A stretch of 64,000 bases of DNA from Lachnospiraceae bacterium (GTDB lineage Bacteria; Bacteroidota; Bacteroidia; Bacteroidales; Muribaculaceae): NCBI GenBank assembly GCA_023663655.1, contig JAMPGZ010000012.1:1-64000 (forward strand). The letters are read 5' to 3'. Position 1 is the first letter of the stretch; the number at the start of each line of letters is the position of its first letter. The translations under genes and the position numbers were made by a program. The notes beneath the pieces were generated by a model. That model worked only from the letters and a program-made list of their open reading frames with translations, did no database searches and was not told where the DNA came from. Of the stretch, positions 9,911 through 19,065 are shown piece after piece.

Positions 9911-11413
9911 TTATTTCATCTCACGCTTATCCCAAGAAGGATGTGCAGGATCTTCGGCTACAAGAGCTTCCGCTAGATCAATACCTAAAGATACCGCAAG
10001 CATCTCTCCATACTCTTTATCGGCATTATGGCAAGCTCTCACGTGGCGTTGTTTAATGAAAAGCGGAATCCCTTTCATCTGTGCTGCCGTATTGTCACAC
10101 GTAGCTTTTTTATCATCAGCGCTCATCAACCGCCACAATTTACCCGGCTGAGTGTAGTAATCGTCGTCATACTCCCGCTCATCGTAATTATACATATCGC
10201 CGTGCAATTGCATCGGAGGTTCTTTCCGTGACGGAGTGTCACACCATTCGCCATAGCTGTTAGGCTCGTATGCTATAGTGGCGCCGTAATTATCATCCGT
10301 GCGCATTTGCCCGTCACGATGATAAGAATGGAACGGACATTTCGGGCGATTTACAGGAATCAAATTGTGGTTCACGCCAAGACGGTAACGCTGAGCGTCG
10401 CCATACGAGAACAAACGTCCTTGAAGCATCTTGTCGGGCGAAAAACCTATACCGTCCACTATGTTGGTGGGATTGAATGCCGCCTGCTCAATCTCGGCAA
10501 AAAAGTTCTCAGGATTACGATTTAGCTCAAGCATTCCCACATCTCGCAAAGGGAAATCCTTGTGATACCACACTTTTGTCAAGTCAAACGGATTTATATG
10601 GTATTTCCTTGCCTCATCCTCAGTCATCAACTGCACTTGGAGCTTCCATTTTGGGAAATCGCCACGCTCAATAGCCTCAAAAAGGTCGCGTTGATGCGAT
10701 TCTCGATCCTTGGCAATAATAGCTTCTGCCTCTTTATCCGTCAGATTCTTGATGCCTTGCATCGTAATGAAATGAAATTTCACCCACGTGCGTTTATTAT
10801 CCTTGTTTATAAAACTGTAAGTGTGACTTCCAAATCCATGCATATTTCGAAACGAAGCCGGTATGCCTCGTGGTGACATAGTTATTGTCACCTGATGGAG
10901 AGCCTCAGGAAGAAGCGTCCAGAAATCCCAATTTGCCGTCGGATTACGCATTCCGGTCCGCGGATCGCGCTTAATGGCATGGTTGAGATCAGGAAATTTC
11001 AACGGATCCCGCAAAAAGAACACCGGAGTGTTATTTCCCACAAGATCCCAATTGCCTTCATCAGTATAAAACTTCATGGCAAAGCCTCTTATATCACGCT
11101 CTGCATCAGCGGCACCTCGCTCTCCGGCGACTGTGGAGAAACGTACTAAGCATGGGGTCTGCTTGCCAACTTCTGAGAAGATGGATGCACGAGTAAATTC
11201 TGTAATATCATGAGTGACAGTAAATCGTCCAAACGCACCCGAACCTTTGGCGTGCATTCTTCGTTCCGGAATCACTTCACGATCGAAATGAGCGATTTTT
11301 TCAAGATACCATGGATCCTGAACAGTCATTGGTCCACGTAGACCTGCGGTCTGTACATTCTGGTTGTCGGCGATCGGGCGCCCGTTTTCAGCGGTCAGTC
11401 TTTTCTTGTCCAT
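9911..11413 (-). CDS. katA: Heme catalase
   Basis: Breaks down hydrogen peroxide to water and oxygen in the cytoplasm. The 500-residue length is that of small-subunit (clade 3) catalases. Visible landmarks are the distal His54 ([12 protein letters not shown]), the Asn in VGNNTPVFF, and the proximal heme Tyr in [14 protein letters not shown]. An in-frame ATG 13 codons upstream exists (11452), but family members begin MDKKRLT, so 11413 is chosen. It stands alone, convergent with metY. It fits an aerotolerant gut anaerobe. Confidence 0.97.
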   Translation of the reverse strand: MDKKRLTAENGRPIADNQNVQTAGLRGPMTVQDPWYLEKIAHFDREVIPERRMHAKGSGAFGRFTVTHDITEFTRASIFSEVGKQTPCLVRFSTVAGERGAADAERDIRGFAMKFYTDEGNWDLVGNNTPVFFLRDPLKFPDLNHAIKRDPRTGMRNPTANWDFWTLLPEALHQVTITMSPRGIPASFRNMHGFGSHTYSFINKDNKRTWVKFHFITMQGIKNLTDKEAEAIIAKDRESHQRDLFEAIERGDFPKWKLQVQLMTEDEARKYHINPFDLTKVWYHKDFPLRDVGMLELNRNPENFFAEIEQAAFNPTNIVDGIGFSPDKMLQGRLFSYGDAQRYRLGVNHNLIPVNRPKCPFHSYHRDGQMRTDDNYGATIAYEPNSYGEWCDTPSRKEPPMQLHGDMYNYDEREYDDDYYTQPGKLWRLMSADDKKATCDNTAAQMKGIPLFIKQRHVRACHNADKEYGEMLAVSLGIDLAEALVAEDPAHPSWDKREMK

Positions 11414-11743
11414 ACAATCATAATGGGGGTTAATATCAATTAATAGTGACAATTACAACATCCAACCTCAGGAAAATGTTTGTTATCAAAATCAAATAGA
11501 CATTAACATGACTGAACCAAAAACTATAAGCTTAAGTCCGGAACAATTCCGGTACACAAAAAACTGTACCAAAAACTGTACACAAATTTACGGAATTAAG
11601 TGGAATTTTGCGAAACGTGCCGGAAATTCAAGCCGTTTTGATTCCGCGTTTCGACTCCCACGATGTCACTCACTGACAGCCATTTACATCGCAACCATCT
11701 AACAGCCAAGGGGATAAAACAAAGGCGGCTTGCAGCCGCCAAG
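11414..11743. other. Gene-free 330 bases beside tRNA-Arg with short repeats
   Basis: No supported gene. The stretch has a small hairpin (11538-11543 with 11547-11552), two close copies of AAAAACTGTAC (around 11560-11581), and an inverted pair CGAAACG/CGTTTCG (about 11611 and 11647). One end resembles a tRNA T-arm (TTTCGACTCCCAC, about 11649-11661) in the orientation opposite to the tRNA next door. It could be the scar of an element that used the tRNA as a target, but no integrase remains. Confidence 0.35.
11715..11740 (-). terminator. Terminator after tRNA-Arg
   Basis: GGCGGCT (11724-11730) pairs with AGCCGCC (11734-11740) around a three-base loop. On the minus strand the stem is followed by TTTGTTTTA. 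It lies three bases beyond the tRNA 3' end. Confidence 0.8.
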
Positions 11744-11815
11744 TATGCCCGTAGGGAGTCGAACCCTAATCGTCGGAACCGGAATCCGATATTCTATCCA
11801 TTGAACTACGGGCAC
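11744..11815 (-). tRNA. tRNA-Arg (CCG)
   Basis: A 72-nt cloverleaf on the minus strand: acceptor GTGCCCG/CGGGCAT, D-stem GTTC/GAAT, anticodon stem TCGGA/TCCGA around loop TTCCGGT (anticodon CCG), and T-stem TAGGG/CCCTA around TTCGACT. CCA is not encoded. The first acceptor pair is a G-U wobble. Confidence 0.93.
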
Positions 11816-11832
11816 ATTTTCCTATTATGGTG

Positions 11833-11863
11833 CTGCAAAAGTACAAAAGTTTTTGTAGTTTTG
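11833..11863 (+). promoter_or_regulatory. Probable promoter of the ung operon
   Basis: TAGTTTTG (11856-11863) fits the -7 consensus. The -33 position, 20 bases upstream, reads CTG rather than TTG. It lies just upstream of the divergent tRNA-Arg and 40 bases before the ung ATG. Confidence 0.5.
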
Positions 11864-11903
11864 CAAATCAAACAATGATGACCCCTGATTTATTTTTCAG
11901 TAA

Positions 11904-12578
11904 ATGGAAGTAAGAATAGAACCCTCTTGGAAAAAAGCGTTACATGAAGAATGGGATAAACCGTATTTTGCAGAACTGACTGATTTTGTTCGCTCAGAGT
12001 ACGCATCGAACCGCTGTGCGATCTATCCCCCGGCCGGAAAAATATTCGCCGCATTTGACGCGTGTCCTTTCGATGAAGTTAAAGTCGTGATTCTCGGGCA
12101 GGACCCTTATCATGGTCCCGGACAAGCTAATGGACTTTGCTTTTCGGTAGGAGCCGGAATCCCTAATCCACCCTCATTGATAAATATTTTCAAAGAAATT
12201 CAGGACGATCTCAGATTGCCTGAAGCTCCTGTTGACGGCGATCTGACGAGATGGGCACGCCAAGGTGTGCTGCTATTGAATTCGACACTTACGGTCGAGG
12301 CTCATCGTGCGGCTTCCCATCAGGGACGCGGCTGGGAGCGGTTCACCGACGAAGCAATCATGAGGCTTAACAGAGACCGCGAAAACATAGTATTCATCCT
12401 ATGGGGATCATACGCAATCAAAAAGGGGGCTTTCATAGACAGGAACAAGCATTTGGTAATCACATCGCCGCATCCGTCTCCCCTGTCGGCATATCGTGGT
12501 TTTTTCGGATCAAAACCGTTTAGCAAGACAAACGAGTATCTTGTAAATCATGGCAAATCACCTATAGACTGGAAATAA
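11904..12578 (+). CDS. ung: Uracil-DNA glycosylase, family 1
   Basis: Removes uracil from DNA as the first step of base excision repair. A 224-residue family 1 enzyme with the water-activating motif GQDPYHG (Asp67) and the DNA-intercalation motif HPSPLSAYRGFFG near the C-terminus. Its stop overlaps the start of the next gene by one base, so at least these two genes share a transcript. Confidence 0.97.
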   Translation: MEVRIEPSWKKALHEEWDKPYFAELTDFVRSEYASNRCAIYPPAGKIFAAFDACPFDEVKVVILGQDPYHGPGQANGLCFSVGAGIPNPPSLINIFKEIQDDLRLPEAPVDGDLTRWARQGVLLLNSTLTVEAHRAASHQGRGWERFTDEAIMRLNRDRENIVFILWGSYAIKKGAFIDRNKHLVITSPHPSPLSAYRGFFGSKPFSKTNEYLVNHGKSPIDWK

Positions 12579-12988
12579 TGGGCAAAACCGACATATCATT
12601 GCAGCAACGGCTGCTAAAAGCGAAGCAATATAAAGGCAACGGGTACAATTGTGCCCAATGTATGTTCATGGCATTCAGCGACATTCATAATCTCGACGAA
12701 AATACAGCTCTCGCTCTTTCATGCGGACTCGGTGGGGGTGTAGGCGGACAGCGGCAAATATGCGGAGCAGTGTCAACCCTCGCATCCATTCTTGGCGTTA
12801 CACGCTACAAGAACCCCGCCGACAAAGCAAGTTTATATAAAACAATACGCGAGTGCAGCCAGCAATTTGAAGAAAAAAACGGCTCCGTAATTTGCGGTGA
12901 ACTTAAGGGAGCTGAATCAAGAAAACCATGCATTGCCTATATTGAAGATGCAATTGAAATCCTGCATAACCGCCTAAACGAAGAGTAA
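12578..12988 (+). CDS. C_GCAxxG_C_C family putative redox protein
   Basis: A 136-residue cysteine-rich protein matching the C_GCAxxG_C_C pattern: NCAQCMFMAF, then SCGLGGGVGG, ICGAVS, and a late CGELKG...KPC. This family is thought to be redox-active or metal-binding. No biochemical role is established that I know of. Translationally coupled to ung (one-base overlap); the next gene starts directly after its stop. Confidence 0.85.
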   Translation: MGKTDISLQQRLLKAKQYKGNGYNCAQCMFMAFSDIHNLDENTALALSCGLGGGVGGQRQICGAVSTLASILGVTRYKNPADKASLYKTIRECSQQFEEKNGSVICGELKGAESRKPCIAYIEDAIEILHNRLNEE

Positions 12989-14224
12989 GTGAACCGGGGC
13001 ATCTCTTTCATATTATTTAGTATGCTCTCTTTGGCAATGCTTGCCGAGGACACCCTCGATGGCGTGTTCAATCCTCGCTTCAAAAGTCTGCATACAATTG
13101 TCGAAGGCAACGAGATGTCGCCCCCGGTTATTTCCCTATATGGCAATGACCGTGTGACAATCAGCTTTGATGAACTTTCTGATGAACGAAGCTATCTAAG
13201 ATATTCACTCGTGCATTGCAACGCCCTGTGGCAACCATCAGGATTGGTCGAAAGCGAGTTCCTTGACGGATTCAATATCGGCGATGTGGAAGAATACAGC
13301 TATTCACAAGCAACCACAATAAATTACATTCACTATGCCATCACCATTCCGAACGAGCAAGTAAGATTCACCGTTTCTGGAAATTATCTTCTCAGAGTAT
13401 TCCAAGAGAATAATCCAGACGAAATCATTTTACAAGCACGATTCTCTGTGAGCGAAAATCTTGCCAGAATATCCGGAGAAGTCACTCCGCGAACCGACAT
13501 AGATTATCTCGGCAAACACCAGCAACTGAACTTTGCCATCGACACAAAAGATGCCGACATACGCAACATATACACCGATTTAAAAGTCATCGTGTCGCAA
13601 AACAGCCGTAAAGACAATATGCTCGTTCTATCAGCTCCGCAGAGGGTCTCAGGCGATATTGCATATTATGAGCATCTACGCCCGCTCATTTATCCTGCAG
13701 GAAATGAGTATCGACGTTTTGAAACCACCTCCACCACCTATCCGGGCATGAATGTGGAAGCTATAGCCTATGAATATCCCTATTATCATCAAAAACTATA
13801 CGACGACTATCCACGCAAAGATCTACCATATCTTTACGATATGACTCAACACGGACGATTCAAACCGATGGACACCGACAATGGAGGCGACTACGTCATG
13901 GTTCATTTCGCCCTTGAGAGTGACCCGATACCCGGCTATGACATATTCATTGAAGGAGATCTGACCCATGGACGTTTCAATCCGGAAAGCATGATGCATT
14001 ATGATATTTCCGACGGAAAATACAAGGCTTCCATGCTCCTGAAGCAAGGGAGCTACAACTACCAGTATCTTGCGGTTCCATCAGGAAGTTTAAAAGGTGA
14101 AACAGCCCCCATTGAGGGAAATTTCCATAACACTGTCAATGAATACGGCATAGGAGTATATTACCGCACTCCCGGCACGCGATATGACCGCTTGCTCGGA
14201 TACTCAATACTCACCAATAATTAA
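12989..14224 (+). CDS. DUF5103 protein, type IX secretion system plug-like
   Basis: A 411-residue exported protein with a hydrophobic N-terminal signal (about residues 4-18) and the DUF5103 fold: NPRFKSLHTIVEGNE near the start, repeated beta-sandwich segments, and an aromatic-rich end. DUF5103 proteins include the plug of the type IX secretion translocon in Bacteroidota. It starts at a GTG immediately after the preceding stop. No other type IX component lies in this window, so its partner is not shown. Confidence 0.8.
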   Translation: MNRGISFILFSMLSLAMLAEDTLDGVFNPRFKSLHTIVEGNEMSPPVISLYGNDRVTISFDELSDERSYLRYSLVHCNALWQPSGLVESEFLDGFNIGDVEEYSYSQATTINYIHYAITIPNEQVRFTVSGNYLLRVFQENNPDEIILQARFSVSENLARISGEVTPRTDIDYLGKHQQLNFAIDTKDADIRNIYTDLKVIVSQNSRKDNMLVLSAPQRVSGDIAYYEHLRPLIYPAGNEYRRFETTSTTYPGMNVEAIAYEYPYYHQKLYDDYPRKDLPYLYDMTQHGRFKPMDTDNGGDYVMVHFALESDPIPGYDIFIEGDLTHGRFNPESMMHYDISDGKYKASMLLKQGSYNYQYLAVPSGSLKGETAPIEGNFHNTVNEYGIGVYYRTPGTRYDRLLGYSILTNN

Positions 14225-14235
14225 CCACTTAATTT

Positions 14236-14862
14236 ATGTGTGACAATCAGATCACGTCAGAAGAAGAGCTTATGTTACAGATTAAAGATACCCTTGTTTC
14301 GCTCGACATTGTAGAGCAATTTTTTTGTTGCGACATTTCAAAGTGTCTTGGAGAATGCTGCATCGAAGGTGACGCAGGAGCACCAATCACCAAAGAAGAA
14401 TATGAGAAGCTGAAAGAGATTCTTCCCGTCATATATGAAGACTTATCCCCTGCCGCACAACGTGAGATTGACGAAAACGGTGTTGGATACATTGATGAGG
14501 AGGGAGATCTTGTGACAACAATCGTCGACGGACGCAATTGCGTGTTTACCTGCTATGCTCCGGGAGGCGTGTGCCAATGTGCCATCGAAAAAGCCTATAA
14601 TGAAGGTAAAATAAAAGATTTCCGCAAGCCGATATCATGCTATCTTTATCCGGCACGCATCACTGAATACCCGTCATTTACAGCTGTAAATTACCATCGA
14701 TGGAAAATATGCCGTTGCGCTGAACTGCTTGGTAAGAAGGAAGGCATACGCCTGTATCAATTTTTGAAAGGTCCGCTCACGCAAAGATTCGGTGAAGAAT
14801 GGTATGAAGAACTTGCAGAAACCTGCAAAATATATTTAGAATCAAAAGAATCAGACAACTAA
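14236..14862 (+). CDS. DUF3109 family cysteine-rich protein
   Basis: A 208-residue protein with many conserved cysteines: FFCCDISKCLGECC near residue 30, then CVFTCYAPGGVCQCAIE and ISCYLYP, KICRCAEL. The pattern is that of DUF3109 (YkgJ-like), which probably binds a metal or an iron-sulfur cluster. No catalytic role is known. It follows DUF5103 by 11 bases and is probably in the same operon. Confidence 0.85.
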   Translation: MCDNQITSEEELMLQIKDTLVSLDIVEQFFCCDISKCLGECCIEGDAGAPITKEEYEKLKEILPVIYEDLSPAAQREIDENGVGYIDEEGDLVTTIVDGRNCVFTCYAPGGVCQCAIEKAYNEGKIKDFRKPISCYLYPARITEYPSFTAVNYHRWKICRCAELLGKKEGIRLYQFLKGPLTQRFGEEWYEELAETCKIYLESKESDN

Positions 14863-14879
14863 TAACTTTACTAAGACCA

Positions 14880-15734
14880 ATGAGATTATCCACCATTTTA
14901 GTGTCAGCGTTGTTGGCATTGCCCACCTCAGCCATCTACGCTCAAAAAGGACACGAGGGGCACAACCACGCGCCTGCGGTTGAAATTCCGGCATCAGACA
15001 TAACCAAAAATTCGCCTTGGAGCGGTAAAAATGTCGCATTCCTTGGCGACTCAATGACTGATCCCAATAATAAATCGACCGATGCCCACTACTGGAGCTA
15101 TCTGTCAAAACTTATAGGGATAAATCCTCATGTATATGCACGTAGCGGCTATCAATGGGATGGAATATACAAAAAGGCAGAAGAAATGAGCAAAGACCGT
15201 GGCGACGAAATTGACGCAATAATAATATGGGCAGGGACCAACGACTACAACCACAGCAAGCCCATAGGCAGCTTTTTCACAGAAAAACTTGATTCCGTAA
15301 ATGTCAACGGATCAATCCAGGTCAGAAAACACCGCGCACTATCGATGAATGACACCACATTCTGCGGCAACATAAACCGGGTCATGTCCTATCTGAAGCA
15401 CAATTATCCCACGAAGCAAATCATAATAATGACTCCAATCCACCGTGGATATGCAAAATTCAGTGCTAAAAATGTGCAGCCCGATGAAAATTACGCTAAT
15501 GCATGGGGGCTGTATGTTGACTCATACATCGATGCGTTGCGCCAAGCGGCATCAGTATGGGCAGTGCCTTTGATCGACCTCTATTCCGAGAGCGGCTTAT
15601 ATCCTCTTGAAGAAAATCATGGACAATACTTCCATGACTCACCCACCGATCGCTTGCACCCTAATGCCAACGGACATTACCGCATAGCACGTACAATCCA
15701 AGGAAAACTACAATCGATTCCCCCGTCATTCTGA
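14880..15734 (+). CDS. Secreted SGNH/GDSL-type hydrolase
   Basis: A 284-residue hydrolase with a cleavable signal peptide (about 1-21, ending IYAQ). SGNH blocks are visible: GDSMTD (Ser58), the GTNDY asparagine block, and DRLHPNANGH with the catalytic Asp/His pair. A histidine-rich linker (GHEGHNHAP) follows the signal. Such enzymes deacylate carbohydrates or lipids; the substrate is unknown. It is last in the run starting at ung and is followed by a strong terminator. Confidence 0.85.
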   Translation: MRLSTILVSALLALPTSAIYAQKGHEGHNHAPAVEIPASDITKNSPWSGKNVAFLGDSMTDPNNKSTDAHYWSYLSKLIGINPHVYARSGYQWDGIYKKAEEMSKDRGDEIDAIIIWAGTNDYNHSKPIGSFFTEKLDSVNVNGSIQVRKHRALSMNDTTFCGNINRVMSYLKHNYPTKQIIIMTPIHRGYAKFSAKNVQPDENYANAWGLYVDSYIDALRQAASVWAVPLIDLYSESGLYPLEENHGQYFHDSPTDRLHPNANGHYRIARTIQGKLQSIPPSF

Positions 15735-15766
15735 CATATAACAAGCCGGAGTTCCGGGTAGGGAAA

Positions 15767-15814
15767 AAATTAAGAGAGGCAAAATCTCAGATAGGATTTT
15801 GCCTCTCTTAATTT
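15767..15814. terminator. Bidirectional terminator
   Basis: A perfect 20-bp stem (15767-15786 with 15795-15814) has an 8-base loop and A/T-rich ends on both sides. It separates the convergent SGNH hydrolase and OmpH-like genes. Confidence 0.88.
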
Positions 15815-15856
15815 GTCTTGAAATAAAATTTCTTACAATTAATCTATTTATTTAAC

Positions 15857-16444
15857 CTATTTTTCAACCTTGTTATAACGGGCATTGAGTCCTTTGATAA
15901 CCTCGTCGGTTATATCCAAATCAGGATTGAAATAAACACCGGCAGCCTTGTAAAGAATAGCGTCATACTTCTTTGTCGCATTATATTCTTTAATAAACGA
16001 TTCGATAGAATCGGTAAGCTGCATCTGCTGCTGCACCATCTCCTGCTGAGCCTCACGCTGCAAGCTCGCTATGTAGTTTTCCGCATCTGACTGCTTTTTG
16101 TTGAGATTCTTCATATCCTCTTCATAGCTTGCCTGAGAAAGATAACCGTTGTTATTCATTTTCTGCTGTATAGAGTTGGCAAGTTTCTGAAGTTCTGCTC
16201 CACGTGAACGCTGAGCGTTGTCAATCTTGCTTATGGAGCGTAATTGAGCTTCATTAAAATCTTTCGCTAAATTGTAGTGTGCTGCAATTGAGTCAGCATC
16301 GATATAACGGATGTTTACTGCTACTTTGGCGGTTGTGTCATCAACTGTTACAGATGAAGATGCTTTTTCATTGTTGGCGCAAGAAGCGGCAACAAAAGCC
16401 ATCATAAGCATCATTACCTTGGCACTAAGTGCTAATTTCTTCAT
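15857..16444 (-). CDS. OmpH/Skp-like lipoprotein
   Basis: A 195-residue periplasmic lipoprotein with a lipobox ending AASC (Cys about 22). A long helical, coiled-coil-rich segment (about 60-150) rich in Gln and Lys ends in the OmpH-type motif YDAILYKAAGVYFNPDLDITDEVI. Skp/OmpH proteins chaperone outer-membrane proteins. I start at the ATG at 16444, which gives a clean signal; an ATG 20 codons earlier overlaps the small gene upstream. Confidence 0.85.
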   Translation of the reverse strand: MKKLALSAKVMMLMMAFVAASCANNEKASSSVTVDDTTAKVAVNIRYIDADSIAAHYNLAKDFNEAQLRSISKIDNAQRSRGAELQKLANSIQQKMNNNGYLSQASYEEDMKNLNKKQSDAENYIASLQREAQQEMVQQQMQLTDSIESFIKEYNATKKYDAILYKAAGVYFNPDLDITDEVIKGLNARYNKVEK

Positions 16445-16466
16445 TGTTTTATGTGATATGAGTAAT

Positions 16467-16610
16467 TTAGTTATTCTTATTTTTATGCACATCAGCAATG
16501 TCATGAGCGTGACCTATTTTGAATGTTCCGCCCTTCACAAAGAAGATTTTCACCCCTATCATCAGAACGGCGACAGCCAGTAATATTATGGTCAAAAACA
16601 CTATTTTCAC
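16467..16610 (-). CDS. 47-residue single-span membrane protein
   Basis: A short open frame starting at GTG (16608-16610) and ending 22 bases before the OmpH-like gene. The protein has one hydrophobic helix (about residues 3-20: VFLTIILLAVAVLMIG) followed by KIFFVKGGTFKIGH and a basic tail. The helix plus KVFFVKGG-like junction is a pattern I recognise from small conserved Bacteroidales membrane proteins (from memory). A -7 box lies about 24 bases upstream. Function unknown. Confidence 0.6.
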   Translation of the reverse strand: MKIVFLTIILLAVAVLMIGVKIFFVKGGTFKIGHAHDIADVHKNKNN

Positions 16611-16633
16611 TGCACCAATGCTATTTTTCAGTG

Positions 16634-16641
16634 CAAATATA
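16634..16641 (-). promoter_or_regulatory. -7 box for the small membrane protein/OmpH-like transcript
   Basis: TATATTTG on the minus strand matches TAnnTTTG and is followed by a GTG start 24 bases on. No clear TTG is found at the ideal 19-21 base spacing. Confidence 0.45.
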
Positions 16642-16777
16642 AGAAAGCTAAATCAATTTTGGTAATATCTGAATTTTATTTTGTAACTTAGAGTGCGAAA
16701 AGTTAATATTTTAACAATTTTATACAGTTTCGCACGACTTTTAAACAAGTATATTATCAATAAAACAATTACCGAGT

Positions 16778-18235
16778 ATGACTATTAAAGATCTCCAACC
16801 CTCGTTGATTTGGACTATTTTTGATGAAATCACAAAAATTCCCCGTCCATCCAAAAAAGAAGAAAAAATTCGCCAATATCTGCTTGATTTTGCAGCAAAA
16901 CATAATATCGCAGTCAAGACCGATGCCGTAGGAAATGTAGTAATGAGCAAGCCGGCAACTCCGGGTCATGAAAACGCTCCTACTGTCATCATGCAAGGCC
17001 ACATGGACATGGTGTGCGAATCCAATCATCCGTTTGATTTCGACAACAACCCCATAACCACCATTATCGACGGCGAATGGGTTCACGCCGACGGAACTAC
17101 CCTCGGCGCTGACAACGGCATAGGCATGGCGGCTTCACTTGCCGTGATGGCTGACAACAGCCTCGTGCATGGTCCTATCGAAGCATTGTTCACCGTCGAC
17201 GAAGAGACCGGAATGACCGGAGCCAACAATCTCGGAGAAAACATGATGAACGGCACTATTCTTCTCAACCTCGATTCAGAAGACGATGGTGAAATCTTCA
17301 TCGGATGTGCCGGCGGAATTGACACTACGGTGACATTTGACTACAAACGCGAGATGGCTCCTGCCGACAAGCACTGGTTCCACATCGAATTTGCCAACCT
17401 CAGCGGAGGCCACTCAGGAGGTGACATACACGAAGGAAGAGCCAACTCCAACAAGCTACTCGCCCGCTTCTTGTTCAATCTGTCACGTGACATAAAGATT
17501 TCACTGAGCGAAATCTCCGGCGGAAACCTCCGCAACGCCATCCCTCGTGCAGCAAAAGCCCTTTTCGGTGTGCCTAATGCTCATAAAGAAAGTGTGGTTG
17601 TGGCGTTCAACGAATTTGTCGCTGCAGTTGAGAAGGAATATGCCCACACAGATCCAAACATGAAGATCACTCTTGACTCAGCCGAGAAACCTCAATACGC
17701 TATCGACGAAGACACTGCAACCCGCCTCATCCGCTCACTATATGCGTGTCCTCACGGAGTGATTTCTATGAGTCATGATCTTGAAGGTCTCGTAGAAACA
17801 TCAACCAACCTTGCATCGGTAAAAATGCTGCCTGATTCAAAGATTCTCATCACCACAAGCCAGCGCAGCTCTGTAGAATCACGCAAAATCGACATCGCTC
17901 GTCAGCTCGAAGCTCTATTCTTGCTTGCAGGAGCAAATGTGACTCATGGTGACGGCTACCCCGGATGGACTCCCAACATGAATTCTACAATCATGAAAAT
18001 AGCAAGCGACGCCTACGAGGAGCTTTACGGAGTGAAACCGGCAATAAAAGCGATCCATGCAGGACTTGAGTGTGGACTGTTCCTCACCAAATATCCGCAT
18101 CTCGACATGGTGTCATTCGGACCTACTTTGCGCGGTGTACACTCTCCATCAGAAAAGATGCACATCCCGGCAGTAGAACGATTCTGGAATCAGCTCACGC
18201 TAATTCTAAAAAAAGTCGCTGACCTCAAGAAATAA
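16778..18235 (+). CDS. pepD: Aminoacyl-histidine dipeptidase (PepD, M20 family)
   Basis: A 485-residue zinc dipeptidase that cleaves Xaa-His and other dipeptides in the cytoplasm. M20 metal-site motifs are visible: GHMDMVCE (His and catalytic Asp), ADGTTLGADNGIG, DEETGMTG (catalytic Glu and ligand) and LDSEDDGE. The C-terminal HAGLECG contributes the last ligand region. Length and motif set match the cytosol nonspecific dipeptidase family. It stands alone between divergent and downstream genes and ends at a strong terminator. Confidence 0.96.
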   Translation: MTIKDLQPSLIWTIFDEITKIPRPSKKEEKIRQYLLDFAAKHNIAVKTDAVGNVVMSKPATPGHENAPTVIMQGHMDMVCESNHPFDFDNNPITTIIDGEWVHADGTTLGADNGIGMAASLAVMADNSLVHGPIEALFTVDEETGMTGANNLGENMMNGTILLNLDSEDDGEIFIGCAGGIDTTVTFDYKREMAPADKHWFHIEFANLSGGHSGGDIHEGRANSNKLLARFLFNLSRDIKISLSEISGGNLRNAIPRAAKALFGVPNAHKESVVVAFNEFVAAVEKEYAHTDPNMKITLDSAEKPQYAIDEDTATRLIRSLYACPHGVISMSHDLEGLVETSTNLASVKMLPDSKILITTSQRSSVESRKIDIARQLEALFLLAGANVTHGDGYPGWTPNMNSTIMKIASDAYEELYGVKPAIKAIHAGLECGLFLTKYPHLDMVSFGPTLRGVHSPSEKMHIPAVERFWNQLTLILKKVADLKK

Positions 18236-18268
18236 AACAGTCAACAACAATCCCAATTAAAACATAGC

Positions 18269-18312
18269 GGGACGTGCCATGGCACAACATTACCTGGCAC
18301 GTCCCCTTTTTT
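18269..18312 (+). terminator. Terminator after pepD
   Basis: An 11-bp perfect stem (18269-18279 with 18295-18305) is followed by C and six T. The next gene starts only eight bases after the T run, so that gene either uses read-through or a promoter inside this region. Confidence 0.85.
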
Positions 18313-18319
18313 CACTACC

Positions 18320-19060
18320 ATGGATCTCCGCCACTTATTGATAGCCGGCACGGCGGCAATCAGCGTCATGGCTCACGCAAATGCCCCGGAAGAAAAGAAT
18401 CTTTGCGATTCTCTCATCAGTGTGCCTGATTCTATCAATACAGAGGAGCATCCTCACGACACCGCCACGATAATACGGCTCACAGAAGAGGACTACCGGC
18501 GTGCTGCCGAAGAACTTGGCGTGGAAGTGGCAGCGATAAAAGCGGTGGTGCTTATTGAGGCAGGACACAAACTCAACGGATTTCACGCACCGAGAGTGCC
18601 GCTCATCAATTTCGACCTCACCATGTTTACCAAAGCCGCCACTCGCCGGGGAATCAAGCTAAACAAATTTAAGAAAACCCATCCGGTGGTATTCGCCCGT
18701 CCCGACAAAAAGAGGTATGGTTCCTATCAGGAAGCCCAACACGCAAGATTGACATCAGCAATGACTATTGACTCAATCGCAGCCATAGAAGGCACATTTT
18801 GGGGAATGTTTCAAATAGGAGGATTCAACTGGAAAAAATGCGGAGCTGAATCTCACACTGATTTTGTCGACCGTATGTCCAGGTCCGAATCTGAGCAGCT
18901 TGAACTATTTGTAAAATTCATACTCACAAATAAGCTGGAGAAATATCTAAAGAAAAAAGACTGGGCTTCATTTGCTCGTATATACAACGGCCCCTCCTAC
19001 AAGAAAAGAAACTACCATAAACGCATGGCGGCGGCATACCGAAAATTTTCAAAAGAATAA
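18320..19060 (+). CDS. Exported N-acetylmuramidase-family protein (DUF3380-like)
   Basis: A 246-residue protein with a signal peptide (about 1-22). A lysozyme-like region from about 53 to 240 has the probable catalytic glutamate in VVLIEAGHKLNGF (Glu80) and the family string GTFWGMFQIGGFNW near 155. This is the N-acetylmuramidase (DUF3380) fold known from phage endolysins and cell-wall enzymes. It lacks the usual FERH box, reading LINFDLTMF instead, so substrate binding may differ. A role in cell-wall turnover is inferred. Confidence 0.75.
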   Translation: MDLRHLLIAGTAAISVMAHANAPEEKNLCDSLISVPDSINTEEHPHDTATIIRLTEEDYRRAAEELGVEVAAIKAVVLIEAGHKLNGFHAPRVPLINFDLTMFTKAATRRGIKLNKFKKTHPVVFARPDKKRYGSYQEAQHARLTSAMTIDSIAAIEGTFWGMFQIGGFNWKKCGAESHTDFVDRMSRSESEQLELFVKFILTNKLEKYLKKKDWASFARIYNGPSYKKRNYHKRMAAAYRKFSKE

Positions 19061-19065
19061 ATCGA

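Noticed and set aside
11508-11878. Two short plus-strand open frames next to tRNA-Arg
   Set aside because: One runs across the tRNA and its terminator; the other is built on short repeats and lacks any protein feature.
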